From: CAZGVW01 sp964529265
Lineage (GTDB): Bacteria > Planctomycetota > Phycisphaerae > Phycisphaerales > UBA1924
Direction of reading: 5' to 3'
Assembly (NCBI GenBank): GCA_964529265.1
Contig: CAZGVW010000218.1
Coordinates: 1 to 39,461 of the forward strand
DNA length: 39,461 bases
The position numbers and the translations under genes were made by a program. The notes below the pieces were generated by a model. The model was not told the DNA's origin and did no database searches. It was given only the letters and a program-made list of their open reading frames with translations. This document shows positions 27,636 to 35,235 of this stretch, one piece after another (within the stretch, counting starts at the first letter, position 1; the number at the start of each line of letters is the position of its first letter).

Positions 27636-29045
27636 ATGCCGATCCTGCGTCTCGTCTGCGCGGCCCTGGCCTTCGCGATCGCGCTTCAGGTTCCGATCGG
27701 AGGACAGCACCAGAACTCCGCCGATCGCGAGGTCACGATTGCGCTCACCGGCGACTCGATCATCACGCGCAGGCTGTCCGTGTACAACGAGCCTGCGTTC
27801 CTGAAGATGATCGAGCTCATCCGCGGCGCCGACGCGGCGTTCACCAACCTGGAGATGCTGTTCCACGACTACGAGACTTACGCGAGCCACCAAAGCGGCG
27901 GCACCTACATGCGCGCCGATCCGGCGCTCGCGAAGGAGCTCGCGTGGGCCGGCTTCGACCTCGTCGCCCGCGCGAACAACCACACGGGCGACTACGGCCC
28001 GGAGGCAATCCGTCTGACGACGAAGTACGTCCGCGAGGCCGGACTCGTGCAGGCCGGCGTCGGCGAGACGCTGTCGGAAGCACGCCAGCCCTACTTCCTC
28101 GAGACTGCGAAGGCGCGCATCGGCCTCGTCTCCTGCGCGTCGACGTTTCCGCCGCACTCGGCGGCAGGCGAATCGCGCGGCAGCATTCCGGGCCGCCCGG
28201 GCCTGAGTCCGTTGCGCTTCACGACGACGTACGTGACGACCGCGGGGGGACTCGAGCAGCTGCGCGCCGCGGCAGCCGCGGCGGGCATCGGCGGCGGCGG
28301 CGGGCGCGGCGGCGCGGGCGGACGCGGCAGCGCGCCGCAGTCGATGACGCTCTTCGGCAGCCGGATCGTCGTCGGCGACACGCCGGGCACGCGCACCGAG
28401 CCGAACGCCGACGACATGAAAGCCATCGCGGCCGCGGTGAATGCATCGGCCCGTATGGCCGACTACACGATCGCGACCATTCACGCGCACGAGGGCGGCA
28501 GCGGCGGCCGCACGGTCCCGGCCGAATTCCTCGTCACCTTCGCGCGCGCGATGATCGACGCCGGCGCCGACATGTTCGTCGGCCATGGTCCGCACGTGCT
28601 GCGCGGGATCGAGATCTACAAGGGCAAGCCGATCCTCTACAGCCTCGGCGACTTCCTCTTCCAGAACGACTCGCTGGACCGGCTGCCCTACGAAAACTAC
28701 GCGCCGTACAATCTGGGTCCCGACGCGCATGTCGCGGACTTCAACGATCGCCGCTACGGCGCCGACGACTCGCGCGGGTTTCCCGCGGATCGGCTGATCT
28801 GGGAGTCGGTGGTCGCGATCCCGAAATTTCGCGGCAGGCAGCTCGTGGAGCTCGCGCTCCATCCGATCTCGCTCGGCTTCGGCCAGCCGCGCAGCGAGCG
28901 CGGCCGGCCGACGCTCGCGGACCCCGAGCTGGGGAAGAAGATCGTCGACGACCTGATCAGGCTCTCGCAGCCCTTCGGCACCACTATTCGGGATCGCGAC
29001 GGCGTGGCGTTCGTCGACATCCCGCCGCCTGCCGCTGGTCGCTGA
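27636..29045 (+). CDS. CapA/PgsA-family exported metallophosphatase-like protein
   Basis: A 469-residue protein with a signal peptide (LRLVCAALAFAIALQVPIGG). The CapA family motifs are in order: VTIALTGDSIITRRLS, DAAFTNLEMLFHD, FDLVARANNHTGDYG, DYTIATIHAHEGG, GADMFVGHGPHVLRGIEIYK and PILYSLGDFLFQND. The fold is a calcineurin-like phosphoesterase. Family members are linked to poly-gamma-glutamate capsule synthesis, but no capBC is nearby, and many acidobacterial members are of unknown role. An odd Gly/Arg-rich low-complexity insert (AGIGGGGGRGGAGGRGS) lies around residue 215-235, between conserved motifs. An AGGA site precedes the ATG. It stands alone, with remnants on both sides. Confidence 0.88.
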   Translation: MPILRLVCAALAFAIALQVPIGGQHQNSADREVTIALTGDSIITRRLSVYNEPAFLKMIELIRGADAAFTNLEMLFHDYETYASHQSGGTYMRADPALAKELAWAGFDLVARANNHTGDYGPEAIRLTTKYVREAGLVQAGVGETLSEARQPYFLETAKARIGLVSCASTFPPHSAAGESRGSIPGRPGLSPLRFTTTYVTTAGGLEQLRAAAAAAGIGGGGGRGGAGGRGSAPQSMTLFGSRIVVGDTPGTRTEPNADDMKAIAAAVNASARMADYTIATIHAHEGGSGGRTVPAEFLVTFARAMIDAGADMFVGHGPHVLRGIEIYKGKPILYSLGDFLFQNDSLDRLPYENYAPYNLGPDAHVADFNDRRYGADDSRGFPADRLIWESVVAIPKFRGRQLVELALHPISLGFGQPRSERGRPTLADPELGKKIVDDLIRLSQPFGTTIRDRDGVAFVDIPPPAAGR

Positions 29046-29084
29046 GGCGGGTACGTGTTTTTGCCTCACCTCGAGGCGAGGGGC

Positions 29085-29159
29085 CTATGCCAGGGCGAAG
29101 CCGGCCACGAGCCCTGGAATCAGCACCGCCCAGATCAGGCTCCGGAGAATCAACGACAT
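29085..29159 (-). pseudogene. Truncated N-terminus of an ICMT-like methyltransferase
   Basis: The minus strand encodes MSLILRSLIWAVLIPGLVAG then FALA and TAG. About 15 of 22 residues match the first membrane helix of the intact gene at 33284-33811 (LSLLIRSVIWAALLPGLVAG then F). Nothing homologous continues after the TAG. It is a leftover of a second copy of this family, upstream of which lies the HExxH lipoprotein gene. Confidence 0.6.
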
Positions 29160-29174
29160 CGCGTGATGCGAGCC

Positions 29175-29864
29175 CTATTGCTCGCGGATGTACACGCGAA
29201 CGGGAAGGTCCCACCGCGTGATGATCCCGCGCTCGCGAGACGAGGCGCTGCCCTGGGCGTTCATGTTCCACAGGATGATCCCGGAGGCCGCCTCGACATC
29301 GTCCAGCACGCCGGATTGCCCGGTCGCCGGCACCGACCAGCTGCCGCCGGGCGCGACGACGGCGCCGTGCGGCAACGAATAGAGCGCGACCATCATCCGG
29401 CGCTCCGTGTCGGACAGCGTCTCCGAGCCGGAGGCCATCAGCCCGGCATCGCTGTGACCCAGGAATCCAAAAGCGTGGCCGATCTCGTGTCGATAGAGAT
29501 ACCGGCAGAGCGACTGGCCTGAGCGGCAGTAGGAGCCGCCGCCCGGCTCGATCACGACCAGGCCGGATCGAGCGCGGTTGTCCTCGGGATACGTGCCGTC
29601 GATCCCTCCGCGGCCGCCGCCCTGGGGGCCGAGCCCGTCGGTGCCGGGCCTGACAAGCAATCGCGGTTCAGTGGGCGGATCGATCAGTTCGTAGGTGATA
29701 CCGACCGCGGCCTGCCAGTAATCCAGCGCATCGATCACCGCGGCGCGATCCATCAGCGGCCCCGTCGGAGCCGGCGAAGGCGCGGGCGGCGTGAACGACT
29801 CGCCCGCGCAGGCCGCGGCACACACCACCACGGCGGCGGACAGGAATCTACGGGGGATGCTCAT
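29175..29864 (-). CDS. Metzincin-like zinc metalloprotease lipoprotein
   Basis: A 229-residue protein. The signal FLSAAVVVCAAACAGESF has a lipobox-like AAAC with Cys19 as likely lipid anchor, followed by a Pro-rich linker. The zinc site is RHEIGHAFGFLGHSDAGLMA: His126, Glu127, His130, then His137 where the classical metzincin motif would have its third ligand at 136. A Met-turn candidate (LMASG, Met143) follows at once, closer than in most metzincins. Two cysteines (SYCRSGQSLC) precede the motif and could form a disulphide. It is a predicted cell-surface peptidase of matrixin/snapalysin-like type; substrate unknown. The start codon at 29864 is 56 bp from the divergent decarboxylase-like gene. 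Confidence 0.8.
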   Translation of the reverse strand: MSIPRRFLSAAVVVCAAACAGESFTPPAPSPAPTGPLMDRAAVIDALDYWQAAVGITYELIDPPTEPRLLVRPGTDGLGPQGGGRGGIDGTYPEDNRARSGLVVIEPGGGSYCRSGQSLCRYLYRHEIGHAFGFLGHSDAGLMASGSETLSDTERRMMVALYSLPHGAVVAPGGSWSVPATGQSGVLDDVEAASGIILWNMNAQGSASSRERGIITRWDLPVRVYIREQ

Positions 29865-29920
29865 GATCGTGCCGTGAGGCGACGGCGGGCATCACGCGTA
29901 TTCTGCGGCACTATGGGAGC

Positions 29921-30330
29921 ATGAACAAGACGGCGCTGACGTCCATCGCCCCGGACATCTTCCGCAAACGCCTGCTCGTCGAGGGCTACTGCGGCATCGA
30001 AGCGGTGTCGGAAGAGACGCTCCGGCAATACCTGAACCACATCACGAGCGGTCTCGCGCTGCGGACCTACGGGCCGCCGGTCATCCATCGTACGAGCGGC
30101 CAGGGGCGCGAGATCAACGAAGGTTCGATGCGTTCGTGCCGCTCGTCGATTCAGGCATCTACATTGCCGTGTGGGTCAAGCCGACGTTCCTGTCCACGAT
30201 CATCTACACGTGCGGGCCGTTCGACGAAGACCGCGCGGTCACGCTCGTGCGCGAGTTCTTCACGCTCGGGCGGCGATTTTCTGATCCCGGCAGACCGACC
30301 CGAAGGTGCCGAGGCAAGCCCTTCACGTTC
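29921..30330 (+). pseudogene. S-adenosylmethionine-decarboxylase-like gene, frameshifted
   Basis: From the ATG at 29921 the frame reads SIAPDIFRKRLLVEGYCGIE, EETLRQYLNHITSGLAL and RTYGPPVIHRTSGQGREINE. A base is missing near 30120. The next frame continues FDAFVPLVDSGIYIAVWVKP then TFLSTIIYTCGPFDEDRAVT and LVREFF. Near 30265 sequence returns to the first frame (GGDFLIPADRPEGAEA). Order and spacing resemble bacterial AdoMet decarboxylases (SpeD): a GxY start, the DSG segment where the self-cleaving serine lies, and the xxYTCGxxD strand. The indels compensate, as in the cupin gene. If real, it is inactive; family assignment is moderate. Confidence 0.5.
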
Positions 30331-30367
30331 CATTGTCAGCATCTCGATGCCGGACCGCATCAACCGG

Positions 30368-30526
30368 CTCTCCACACGCGGGCAGCGGCCCGAGCTCGAC
30401 GTGACGATCGATCGCGCGCTGGCGGGATCGCTGGGCATCCGCGTCGCGGATGTCGCGCAGGCGTTGCGGCCGGCGTTCGCGGGCGTCGATGCGGGCGACT
30501 GGACCGATCCGGCCGGGCGCACGCGC
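30368..30526 (+). pseudogene. Fragment of an RND pump gene, paralogous to the resident pump
   Basis: Fifty-three codons encode LSTRGQRPELDVTIDRALAG through DWTDPAGRTR. By hand alignment 52 of 53 residues equal residues of the pump at 23214-23372, yet 18 bases differ, 17 of them silent. Similarity stops abruptly on both sides. The fragment is in frame with the end of the decarboxylase-like remnant, giving a chimeric open frame to 30607. It belongs to a lost second pump, not to a fresh copy of the resident one. Confidence 0.85.
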
Positions 30527-30646
30527 GCGCCGTCTGAGTACGTATCTCACACCTCATCCGTGGAACGCGCCTACCAGCCGCAGGGCGATGGCTGCCTCGG
30601 TCGGTGAGGCATGGTTCTTGCCATACGACAGAGGCGAGAGGCACAT

Positions 30647-30820
30647 ATGTCATTCGCTCTGTATCTGATCGGGTTCATCATCTTCGTGGCGGGCGTCGCG
30701 TGGGCGCTGTCGGTCGCGGGGGTGTCCACGACGTACATCGCGATTGCTGTCGTGATCCTCGTGGGGCTGGGCATCTTCACAGGCGTCACACGCACGCGCG
30801 CCAAGGACCCGGCCGTCTAA
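30647..30820 (+). CDS. Small two-span membrane protein
   Basis: A 57-residue protein, MSFALYLIGFIIFVAGVAWA then LSVAGVSTTYIAIAVVILVG, LGIFTG and a basic tail TRTRAKDPAV. There are two membrane helices with a short polar turn and a positively charged cytoplasmic end. The ATG at 30647 follows a GAGGCGAGAGG purine stretch at good distance; an earlier ATG at 30611 would add a non-hydrophobic leader and is less likely. Small proteins of this shape are common in acidobacterial genomes, with no assigned function. It stands alone, in the remnant strip, but is intact. Confidence 0.75.
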   Translation: MSFALYLIGFIIFVAGVAWALSVAGVSTTYIAIAVVILVGLGIFTGVTRTRAKDPAV

Positions 30821-31147
30821 CCCACTCGTTCGTCATCCTGCCGGCCCTCGGCCTCGACATCGTCCCACGGGGACGCGTGTCGGCGGACGTCCGCGCGGGG
30901 CCGGCGATGTTCGTCGATCTCACCACGTATCTCCTGGACCGGCACGAACCGGATTTCGACAACAGCGACTTCGAGAACGTCTGCGACCTGGTGGCGTTCG
31001 AGGATCGCTGCTCGGAACGGGTGCCCGGGGCCCCAGGGCCGGCCACCCCGAACCGCAGTACAATGTCGCTACACGTTCACTTTCCTGAGTGCTGCGGCCG
31101 ACCGTGGCCATTGGTCCTCACTCAGCCCGAGCTGAGAGGACTCATCC
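30821..31147 (+). other. Unrecognised stretch with a doubtful ORF
   Basis: The plus strand is open from before 30821 to 31176. Its best candidate protein starts at ATG 30907 (MFVDLTTYLLDRHEPDFDNS then DFENVCDLVAFEDRCSERV). The acidic, ordered composition of this part looks protein-like, but the remainder turns into Pro/Gly/Arg-rich sequence and overlaps the radical SAM start. It may be another scrap. A -10-like TACAAT lies at 31058-31063, 85 bp before the radical SAM gene. Confidence 0.3.
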
Positions 31148-32701
31148 GTGCGCGTACATCTCGTCAACCCCAGTGATTTGTCGTTCGGCCTCGCGGTCAT
31201 CACCCCTCGATGGCTCTTCGTGCTTGCGGCGGCTACGCCGGAACAGTACGGCACGCCCGCGCTGGTCGATGAAACGCTGGAGCGCTTCGATCCGGACGTG
31301 CTGCAGGCCGGTGACGTCGTCGGGATCGGCATTCACACCGGGAACGCGCTTCGTGGATACGCGATTGGCCGGGAGGCGCGCGCGCACGGGGCGCACGTCG
31401 TCTTCGGCGGCATCCACGCGACGCTCTATCCCGACGAGGCGCGTGAGCGCGGCGGGGCGCACGCGGTGGTCAGCGGAGACGGTGACGTCGTCTGGCCGAT
31501 GGTCGTGGCCGATTGTGCCGCGGGAGCGCCGAAGCCGCACTACCAGGGCGGCCGCGTCGACGGCGCGCGATTCGTCCCCGCGCGATGGGATCTGGTCCCG
31601 CGCGGCAAATACATGTGGGCGTCGGTGCAGACCGTGCGCGGATGCCCGAAGCACTGCTCGTTCTGCTCGGTGTGGCGGACCGACGGCCAGGCGCCCCGCA
31701 ATCGGACCGCGACCGCGGTCGTCCAGGAGATCGTGGACCTCCGGCGTCGCGGGTTTCGATTCATCGCGCTGGCCGACGACAATTTCTATCCGGTCTCCCT
31801 CAAGGACCTCGAGCAGGCCTCCCGAGTGAAGGACCCCACCCGGATGCACGAGCTTCAGGCGCTGCGCGCCGAGCGCTTCGACCTGATGGCACAGCTCGCG
31901 CAGCTTCCGGCCGACACCGTCTTCTTCACGCAGATCACCATGGAGGCGGCCGAAGATCCCGACTTCCTGGATGCCATGCGGGCGGCACGGATCCGCGGCG
32001 CGCTGGTCGGCGTCGAATCGGTGACGCCGGAAGGGCTGAAGGCGGTCTACAAGAACTTCAATCTCGCCGGTGATGCCCTGGTCACGCGGCTTCGCGCCTT
32101 CCACGAACGCGGCGTCCATGTGCTGGGCTCTTTCATCTTCGGGTTACCCACCGACGATGCCGGCACGTTCGACGCGACGGCCACGGTCGCCGAGCGGGCG
32201 GGCATCACCTTCGCGCAGTTCGTCATGCTGACGCCGTTTCCCGGCACGATCGACTTCGAGAAGTGGGAACGGAGCCTCGGCGATCGTCCACCGGAAGTGG
32301 ATGGCATCCCCATCTCCCGGCACTGGCTGATTCCCGCGGAGCGGCGGCCGAAGATGTTCATGGCGCATCCGGCCATGACGTCCGACGAGATTCGCGCGCG
32401 CACGCAGGGCGTCTGGGACCGGTTCTACAGCATTCGACAGATCTGGACACGAAGCCGGTGCGTGTCGTCGCTGAAGGGGCGCCTCGCCTTCCTGCTGATC
32501 TCCAAGCTGTACCGCCAGATGTACGCCAACACCGGGATTTCGACTGACAGCGCCCGGCGATCCACGTCGGTCCGGTGGGCGCGCTGGCTGAGCCGGCCGT
32601 GCCAGCGGCTCTTTGCGGGAAAACCGATGCCGGATCTCCAGGTCCCGTTCGAACGCGCGGTTCAGATCGGGGCCTCGGAGCTTTCGATCCGCCAGGGGTG
32701 A
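31148..32701 (+). CDS. B12-binding domain radical SAM protein
   Basis: A 517-residue enzyme starting at GTG after a GAGAGGA site. An N-terminal cobalamin-binding Rossmann domain (about 1-140; VVGIGIHTGNALRGYAI, HVVFGGIHATLYPDEA) is followed by the radical SAM barrel with the cluster motif RGCPKHCSFCS (Cys166, Cys170, Cys173). Later motifs include FIALADDNFYPVSLKDL, RGALVGVESVTPEGLKAVYK and GVHVLGSFIFGLPTDD. The C-terminal part (about 380-517) is typical of B12 radical SAM enzymes that act on lipids or secondary metabolites, such as the HpnJ/HpnP and BchE groups. The substrate cannot be told; no hopanoid or pigment genes are nearby. It is convergent with the GNAT gene, with a hairpin repeat between. 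Confidence 0.92.
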   Translation: MRVHLVNPSDLSFGLAVITPRWLFVLAAATPEQYGTPALVDETLERFDPDVLQAGDVVGIGIHTGNALRGYAIGREARAHGAHVVFGGIHATLYPDEARERGGAHAVVSGDGDVVWPMVVADCAAGAPKPHYQGGRVDGARFVPARWDLVPRGKYMWASVQTVRGCPKHCSFCSVWRTDGQAPRNRTATAVVQEIVDLRRRGFRFIALADDNFYPVSLKDLEQASRVKDPTRMHELQALRAERFDLMAQLAQLPADTVFFTQITMEAAEDPDFLDAMRAARIRGALVGVESVTPEGLKAVYKNFNLAGDALVTRLRAFHERGVHVLGSFIFGLPTDDAGTFDATATVAERAGITFAQFVMLTPFPGTIDFEKWERSLGDRPPEVDGIPISRHWLIPAERRPKMFMAHPAMTSDEIRARTQGVWDRFYSIRQIWTRSRCVSSLKGRLAFLLISKLYRQMYANTGISTDSARRSTSVRWARWLSRPCQRLFAGKPMPDLQVPFERAVQIGASELSIRQG

Positions 32702-32706
32702 CGCCG

Positions 32707-32754
32707 GCCGCCGAGCTGAAGCGCGGCGGCTACGGGCTGAAGCTCGGCGGCTAC
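32707..32754 (-). repeat. Palindromic repeat (GTAGC/TTCAG family) between convergent genes
   Basis: Perfect 11-base arms GCCGCCGAGCT (32707-32717) and AGCTCGGCGGC (32741-32751) flank a shorter unit. Read on the minus strand there are two tandem units, GTAGCCGCCGAGCTTCAGC and GTAGCCGCCGCGCTTCAGC. The repeat supplies the stop codon of the acetyltransferase gene (TAG at 32753-32751) and starts six bases after the radical SAM stop. It may act as a two-way transcript end. Confidence 0.75.
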
Positions 32755-33287
32755 GGGCGTCGGGCGTAGGCGAACACGTCCTGGGCCACGCCGGGCGTGA
32801 GGTTCGGGAACTCCATTTGACGCGTCCAGGTCGGATCGCGGACGAATCCGCACTTGTCGAGCACGCGCTGCGAGGCGCGATGGCCTGGATAGCACAGCGC
32901 GTAGAGGCGGGTGACGCCGATGGCGCGCGCGAGATCGACCATCGCCGCGAGCGCTTCAGTCGCATATCCGTGGCCCCAGGCGTCTGTGGCCAGCACGTAG
33001 CCGGTGGACGCGACCGTCTCGCTCTCGAATCCCAGGCCCGTCCCGCCGAGCAGCCGGTCGCCGTCGCGCGACCGAATCAGATACGGCCCGGCCGGCCATC
33101 GTTCCCACTCGGCCGCGCTGAAGCGCGCGAACCCTTCCGTGTCGGCGATCGATCGATGCCGCGGCCAGCCAAGATAGCGGACGACGCCCGGATCGCTCGC
33201 GTAGCGATCGAAGATGTCCTGCGCGTCGGCGGGTTCCGGCGGACGCAGGACGAGCCGGGTCGTGTCGATGCGCCTCGGCGCGCTCAC
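32751..33287 (-). CDS. GNAT-family N-acetyltransferase (RimJ/RimL-like)
   Basis: A 178-residue protein starting at GTG. RimJ-type features are in order: the N-terminal TTRLVLRPPEPADAQDIFDR, then the WPRHRSIADTEGF helix, then RLLGGTGLGFESET, the acetyl-CoA loop region (YVLATDAWGHGYATEALAAM, with GHGYAT in place of the Q/RxxGxG/A signature) and YPGHRASQRVLDKCGFVRD. It transfers an acetyl group from acetyl-CoA to an amine; target unknown. Its start overlaps the stop of the ICMT-like gene (GTGA), so the two form an operon. The 3' end lies in the palindromic repeat, so the last residues may be repeat-derived. Confidence 0.92.
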   Translation of the reverse strand: MSAPRRIDTTRLVLRPPEPADAQDIFDRYASDPGVVRYLGWPRHRSIADTEGFARFSAAEWERWPAGPYLIRSRDGDRLLGGTGLGFESETVASTGYVLATDAWGHGYATEALAAMVDLARAIGVTRLYALCYPGHRASQRVLDKCGFVRDPTWTRQMEFPNLTPGVAQDVFAYARRP

Positions 33288-33811
33288 GGATCACCCTGAA
33301 GCTGAGGCGGCGGCGCGTACGGCTCTATCCGCGGGAGCCAGCGGCCGACCGCGCGCGCATAGTGCGCGTAGCTGGAGCCGAACTGACGCTCGAGCGCCGG
33401 CTCCTCGACCGCGATGACGAACACGTTCACCCACGCGAACCAGGACAGCCACCAGATCAACAGCCCGCGCGACGGCCAGACGATCAGCTCGCCAATGGCG
33501 ATCGTGGCGACGCTGAGGTACATCGGATTGCGTACGTAGCGATACAGGCCGTGCACGACGAGGGCACGCGGCGGATCCAGCGGCGACAGCGTTCCCCGGC
33601 CTTTCCGCGCGAACTCGACGATGCACGCGATCAGCAGCGCCAGGCCGGCCAGCACCACCACTCCGCCGGCGAGGTGACGCACGCTCGTCGGATCGAACGC
33701 CGACGGATCGACGCCGAAGTAGTACCAGGGCACGAACCCCGCCACCAGCCCGGGAAGCAGCGCCGCCCAGATGACGCTCCTGATGAGGAGTGAGAGACGT
33801 CCGAATTGCAT
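33284..33811 (-). CDS. Isoprenylcysteine carboxyl methyltransferase (ICMT)-like membrane protein
   Basis: A 175-residue protein with four or five membrane spans, among them SVIWAALLPGLVAGFVPWYY and VVVLAGLALLIACIVEFA. The cofactor-binding C-terminal signature is clear: VHGLYRYVRNPMYLSVATIA, followed by EEPALERQFGSSYAHYARAV and RWLPR. The family uses AdoMet to methylate lipids or prenyl-type acceptors in the membrane; bacterial substrates are mostly unknown. The ATG at 33811 (MQFGRLSLL) is preferred over 33835 because it begins at the first helix. It is translationally coupled to the downstream acetyltransferase. A fragment of a related gene lies at 29085-29159. Confidence 0.9.
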   Translation of the reverse strand: MQFGRLSLLIRSVIWAALLPGLVAGFVPWYYFGVDPSAFDPTSVRHLAGGVVVLAGLALLIACIVEFARKGRGTLSPLDPPRALVVHGLYRYVRNPMYLSVATIAIGELIVWPSRGLLIWWLSWFAWVNVFVIAVEEPALERQFGSSYAHYARAVGRWLPRIEPYAPPPQLQGDP

Positions 33812-34031
33812 GTCACTCACGACATCACGGTTCAATGCTCGCGCAGCGGCGTCCTGGCTTCGAGCTTATTCACGGCCGTTCCCCGCATTCTGGTGGCTCA
33901 TGAGAGATCCGTCATGAACAAGAGCGATCGCGCCGTCGGGCTGGGTCGCGTCAAGCGTGCGAGCCGGAGGGCGGGCGGGACGACGCGACGCAGAACTGGA
34001 AAACGCACTAATCGCGGCAGTCGGCCGGCGT

Positions 34032-34092
34032 TACAATCGGTACCGGTTCCTCCCGGTCCACCTCCCCACGTGCCCGCGCGATCAAGGAGGGT
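34032..34092 (+). promoter_or_regulatory. Probable promoter and ribosome site of the META-GHL10-CBM9 operon
   Basis: TACAAT at 34032-34037 is a near-consensus -10 in otherwise GC-rich sequence, 60 bp before the ATG. AAGGAGGGT at 34085-34093 is a strong ribosome site that fixes the start at 34097. No convincing -35 is visible. The rest of 33836-34031 shows no gene. Confidence 0.4.
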
Positions 34093-34096
34093 CAGT

Positions 34097-35233
34097 ATGC
34101 CATTCCACGCCGGCGCTCTCGTGCTCTTCTTCGGATTCGCTGCCTGTTCGGTGGCGGCTCAATCGATACAAGGGACCGCGACCTATCGGGAGCGCATGGC
34201 ATTGCCGCCCGGCGCGGTGTTCGAAGCCACGATCGAGGACGTGTCGCGAGCCGGCGCGGCCGCGGACGCGATCGCGCGCACGCGACTCACGTCACCCGGC
34301 AATCCCCCGATCGCGTTCACCATCGCCTACGATCCGGCGAAGATCGTCGCGGACCACCAGTACGTCGTGCGCGCCAGGATTCTCGTCGGCGACACACTCC
34401 TGTTCACCACCGACACCGCGTCTCCGGTGATCACCCGCGGCAGCCCGACCTCCGTCTCGATCATGCTTCGCAGGGCCGGCACGGGCGAGACCGCGCCGCC
34501 GGCGGCCGGCGGCACCAGACCGCTCGAAGGCACCCGGTGGACGGCGGCCGAGTTTGCGGGAAGGCCGATATCAGCCCAGGACGCGAAGCGTGAGGCCCAT
34601 CTGCTGTTCGAGGCGGGAGGCCGCGTCACCGGCTCCGATGGCTGCAATCGCATGACCGGCACCTACGAGCTGAAAGGCGACGTCGTCACGTTCGGTCAAA
34701 TGGCGATCACTCAGATGGCGTGCATCGACAGCCCGGGGATCGAACGCGCGTTCCACGACGCGCTGAAGGCCACGAGCCGGCTGATGGTAACGGGCGATCG
34801 CCTAGAGCTGTTCGATATGTCGGGCAACAAGGTGGCGGCATTCACCGCCGCGCCGGGGACGTCCTCGACGTCGACCTCGCCTGCGCTGGAAGGCACCTCA
34901 TGGCAGCTCGTGAGGTTTCAGGGCGGCGACGGCAAGACGCTGACGCCGGACGACCCCGCGAAGTACACGATTCAGTTCGGCGACGGCGGCCGGCTGACGG
35001 CGAGAATTGACTGCAATCGAGGGAACGGCACCTGGACGTCCAGCGGTGCGAATCAGCTGCAATTCGGCCAACTGGCGTTGACACGGGCGGCGTGCCCGCC
35101 CGGATCGCTGCACGATCACATCGTGAAGCAGTGGAGCTTCATCCGGTCGTACGTGGTCAAAGATGGCCATCTCCACTTGTCGCTGATGGCAGACGGCGGG
35201 ATCTACGAGTTCGAGCCCGCCAAGAAGATGTGA
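34097..35233 (+). CDS. Exported protein with YbaY-like and two META (HslJ-type) domains
   Basis: A 378-residue protein, start fixed by AAGGAGGGT. A signal peptide (ALVLFFGFAACSVAAQS) contains AAC that could be a lipobox, but AQS cleavage also fits. The first domain (about 25-120; GTATYRERMALPPGAVFEAT) is of YbaY/type III lipoprotein-pilotin kind, which begins exactly like this. Two META domains follow. The first, about 135-250, has LEGTRWTAAEF and SDGCNRMTGTYELKGD. The second, about 255-375, has LEGTSWQLVRF and IDCNRGNGTWTSSG. META domains occur in HslJ heat-shock and novobiocin-resistance-related envelope proteins. The gene leads an operon, with the next start two bases after its stop. Confidence 0.88.
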   Translation: MPFHAGALVLFFGFAACSVAAQSIQGTATYRERMALPPGAVFEATIEDVSRAGAAADAIARTRLTSPGNPPIAFTIAYDPAKIVADHQYVVRARILVGDTLLFTTDTASPVITRGSPTSVSIMLRRAGTGETAPPAAGGTRPLEGTRWTAAEFAGRPISAQDAKREAHLLFEAGGRVTGSDGCNRMTGTYELKGDVVTFGQMAITQMACIDSPGIERAFHDALKATSRLMVTGDRLELFDMSGNKVAAFTAAPGTSSTSTSPALEGTSWQLVRFQGGDGKTLTPDDPAKYTIQFGDGGRLTARIDCNRGNGTWTSSGANQLQFGQLALTRAACPPGSLHDHIVKQWSFIRSYVVKDGHLHLSLMADGGIYEFEPAKKM

Positions 35234-35235
35234 GG

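Noticed and set aside
27636..29045. Poly-gamma-glutamate capsule operon
   Set aside because: No capB or capC homologue is near; the CapA fold alone is common outside capsule loci.
29067..29085. Hairpin CCTCACC-TCGA-GGCGAGG as terminator for the CapA-like gene
   Set aside because: The T-run lies before, not after, the stem on the plus strand, so it does not fit an intrinsic terminator in either direction.
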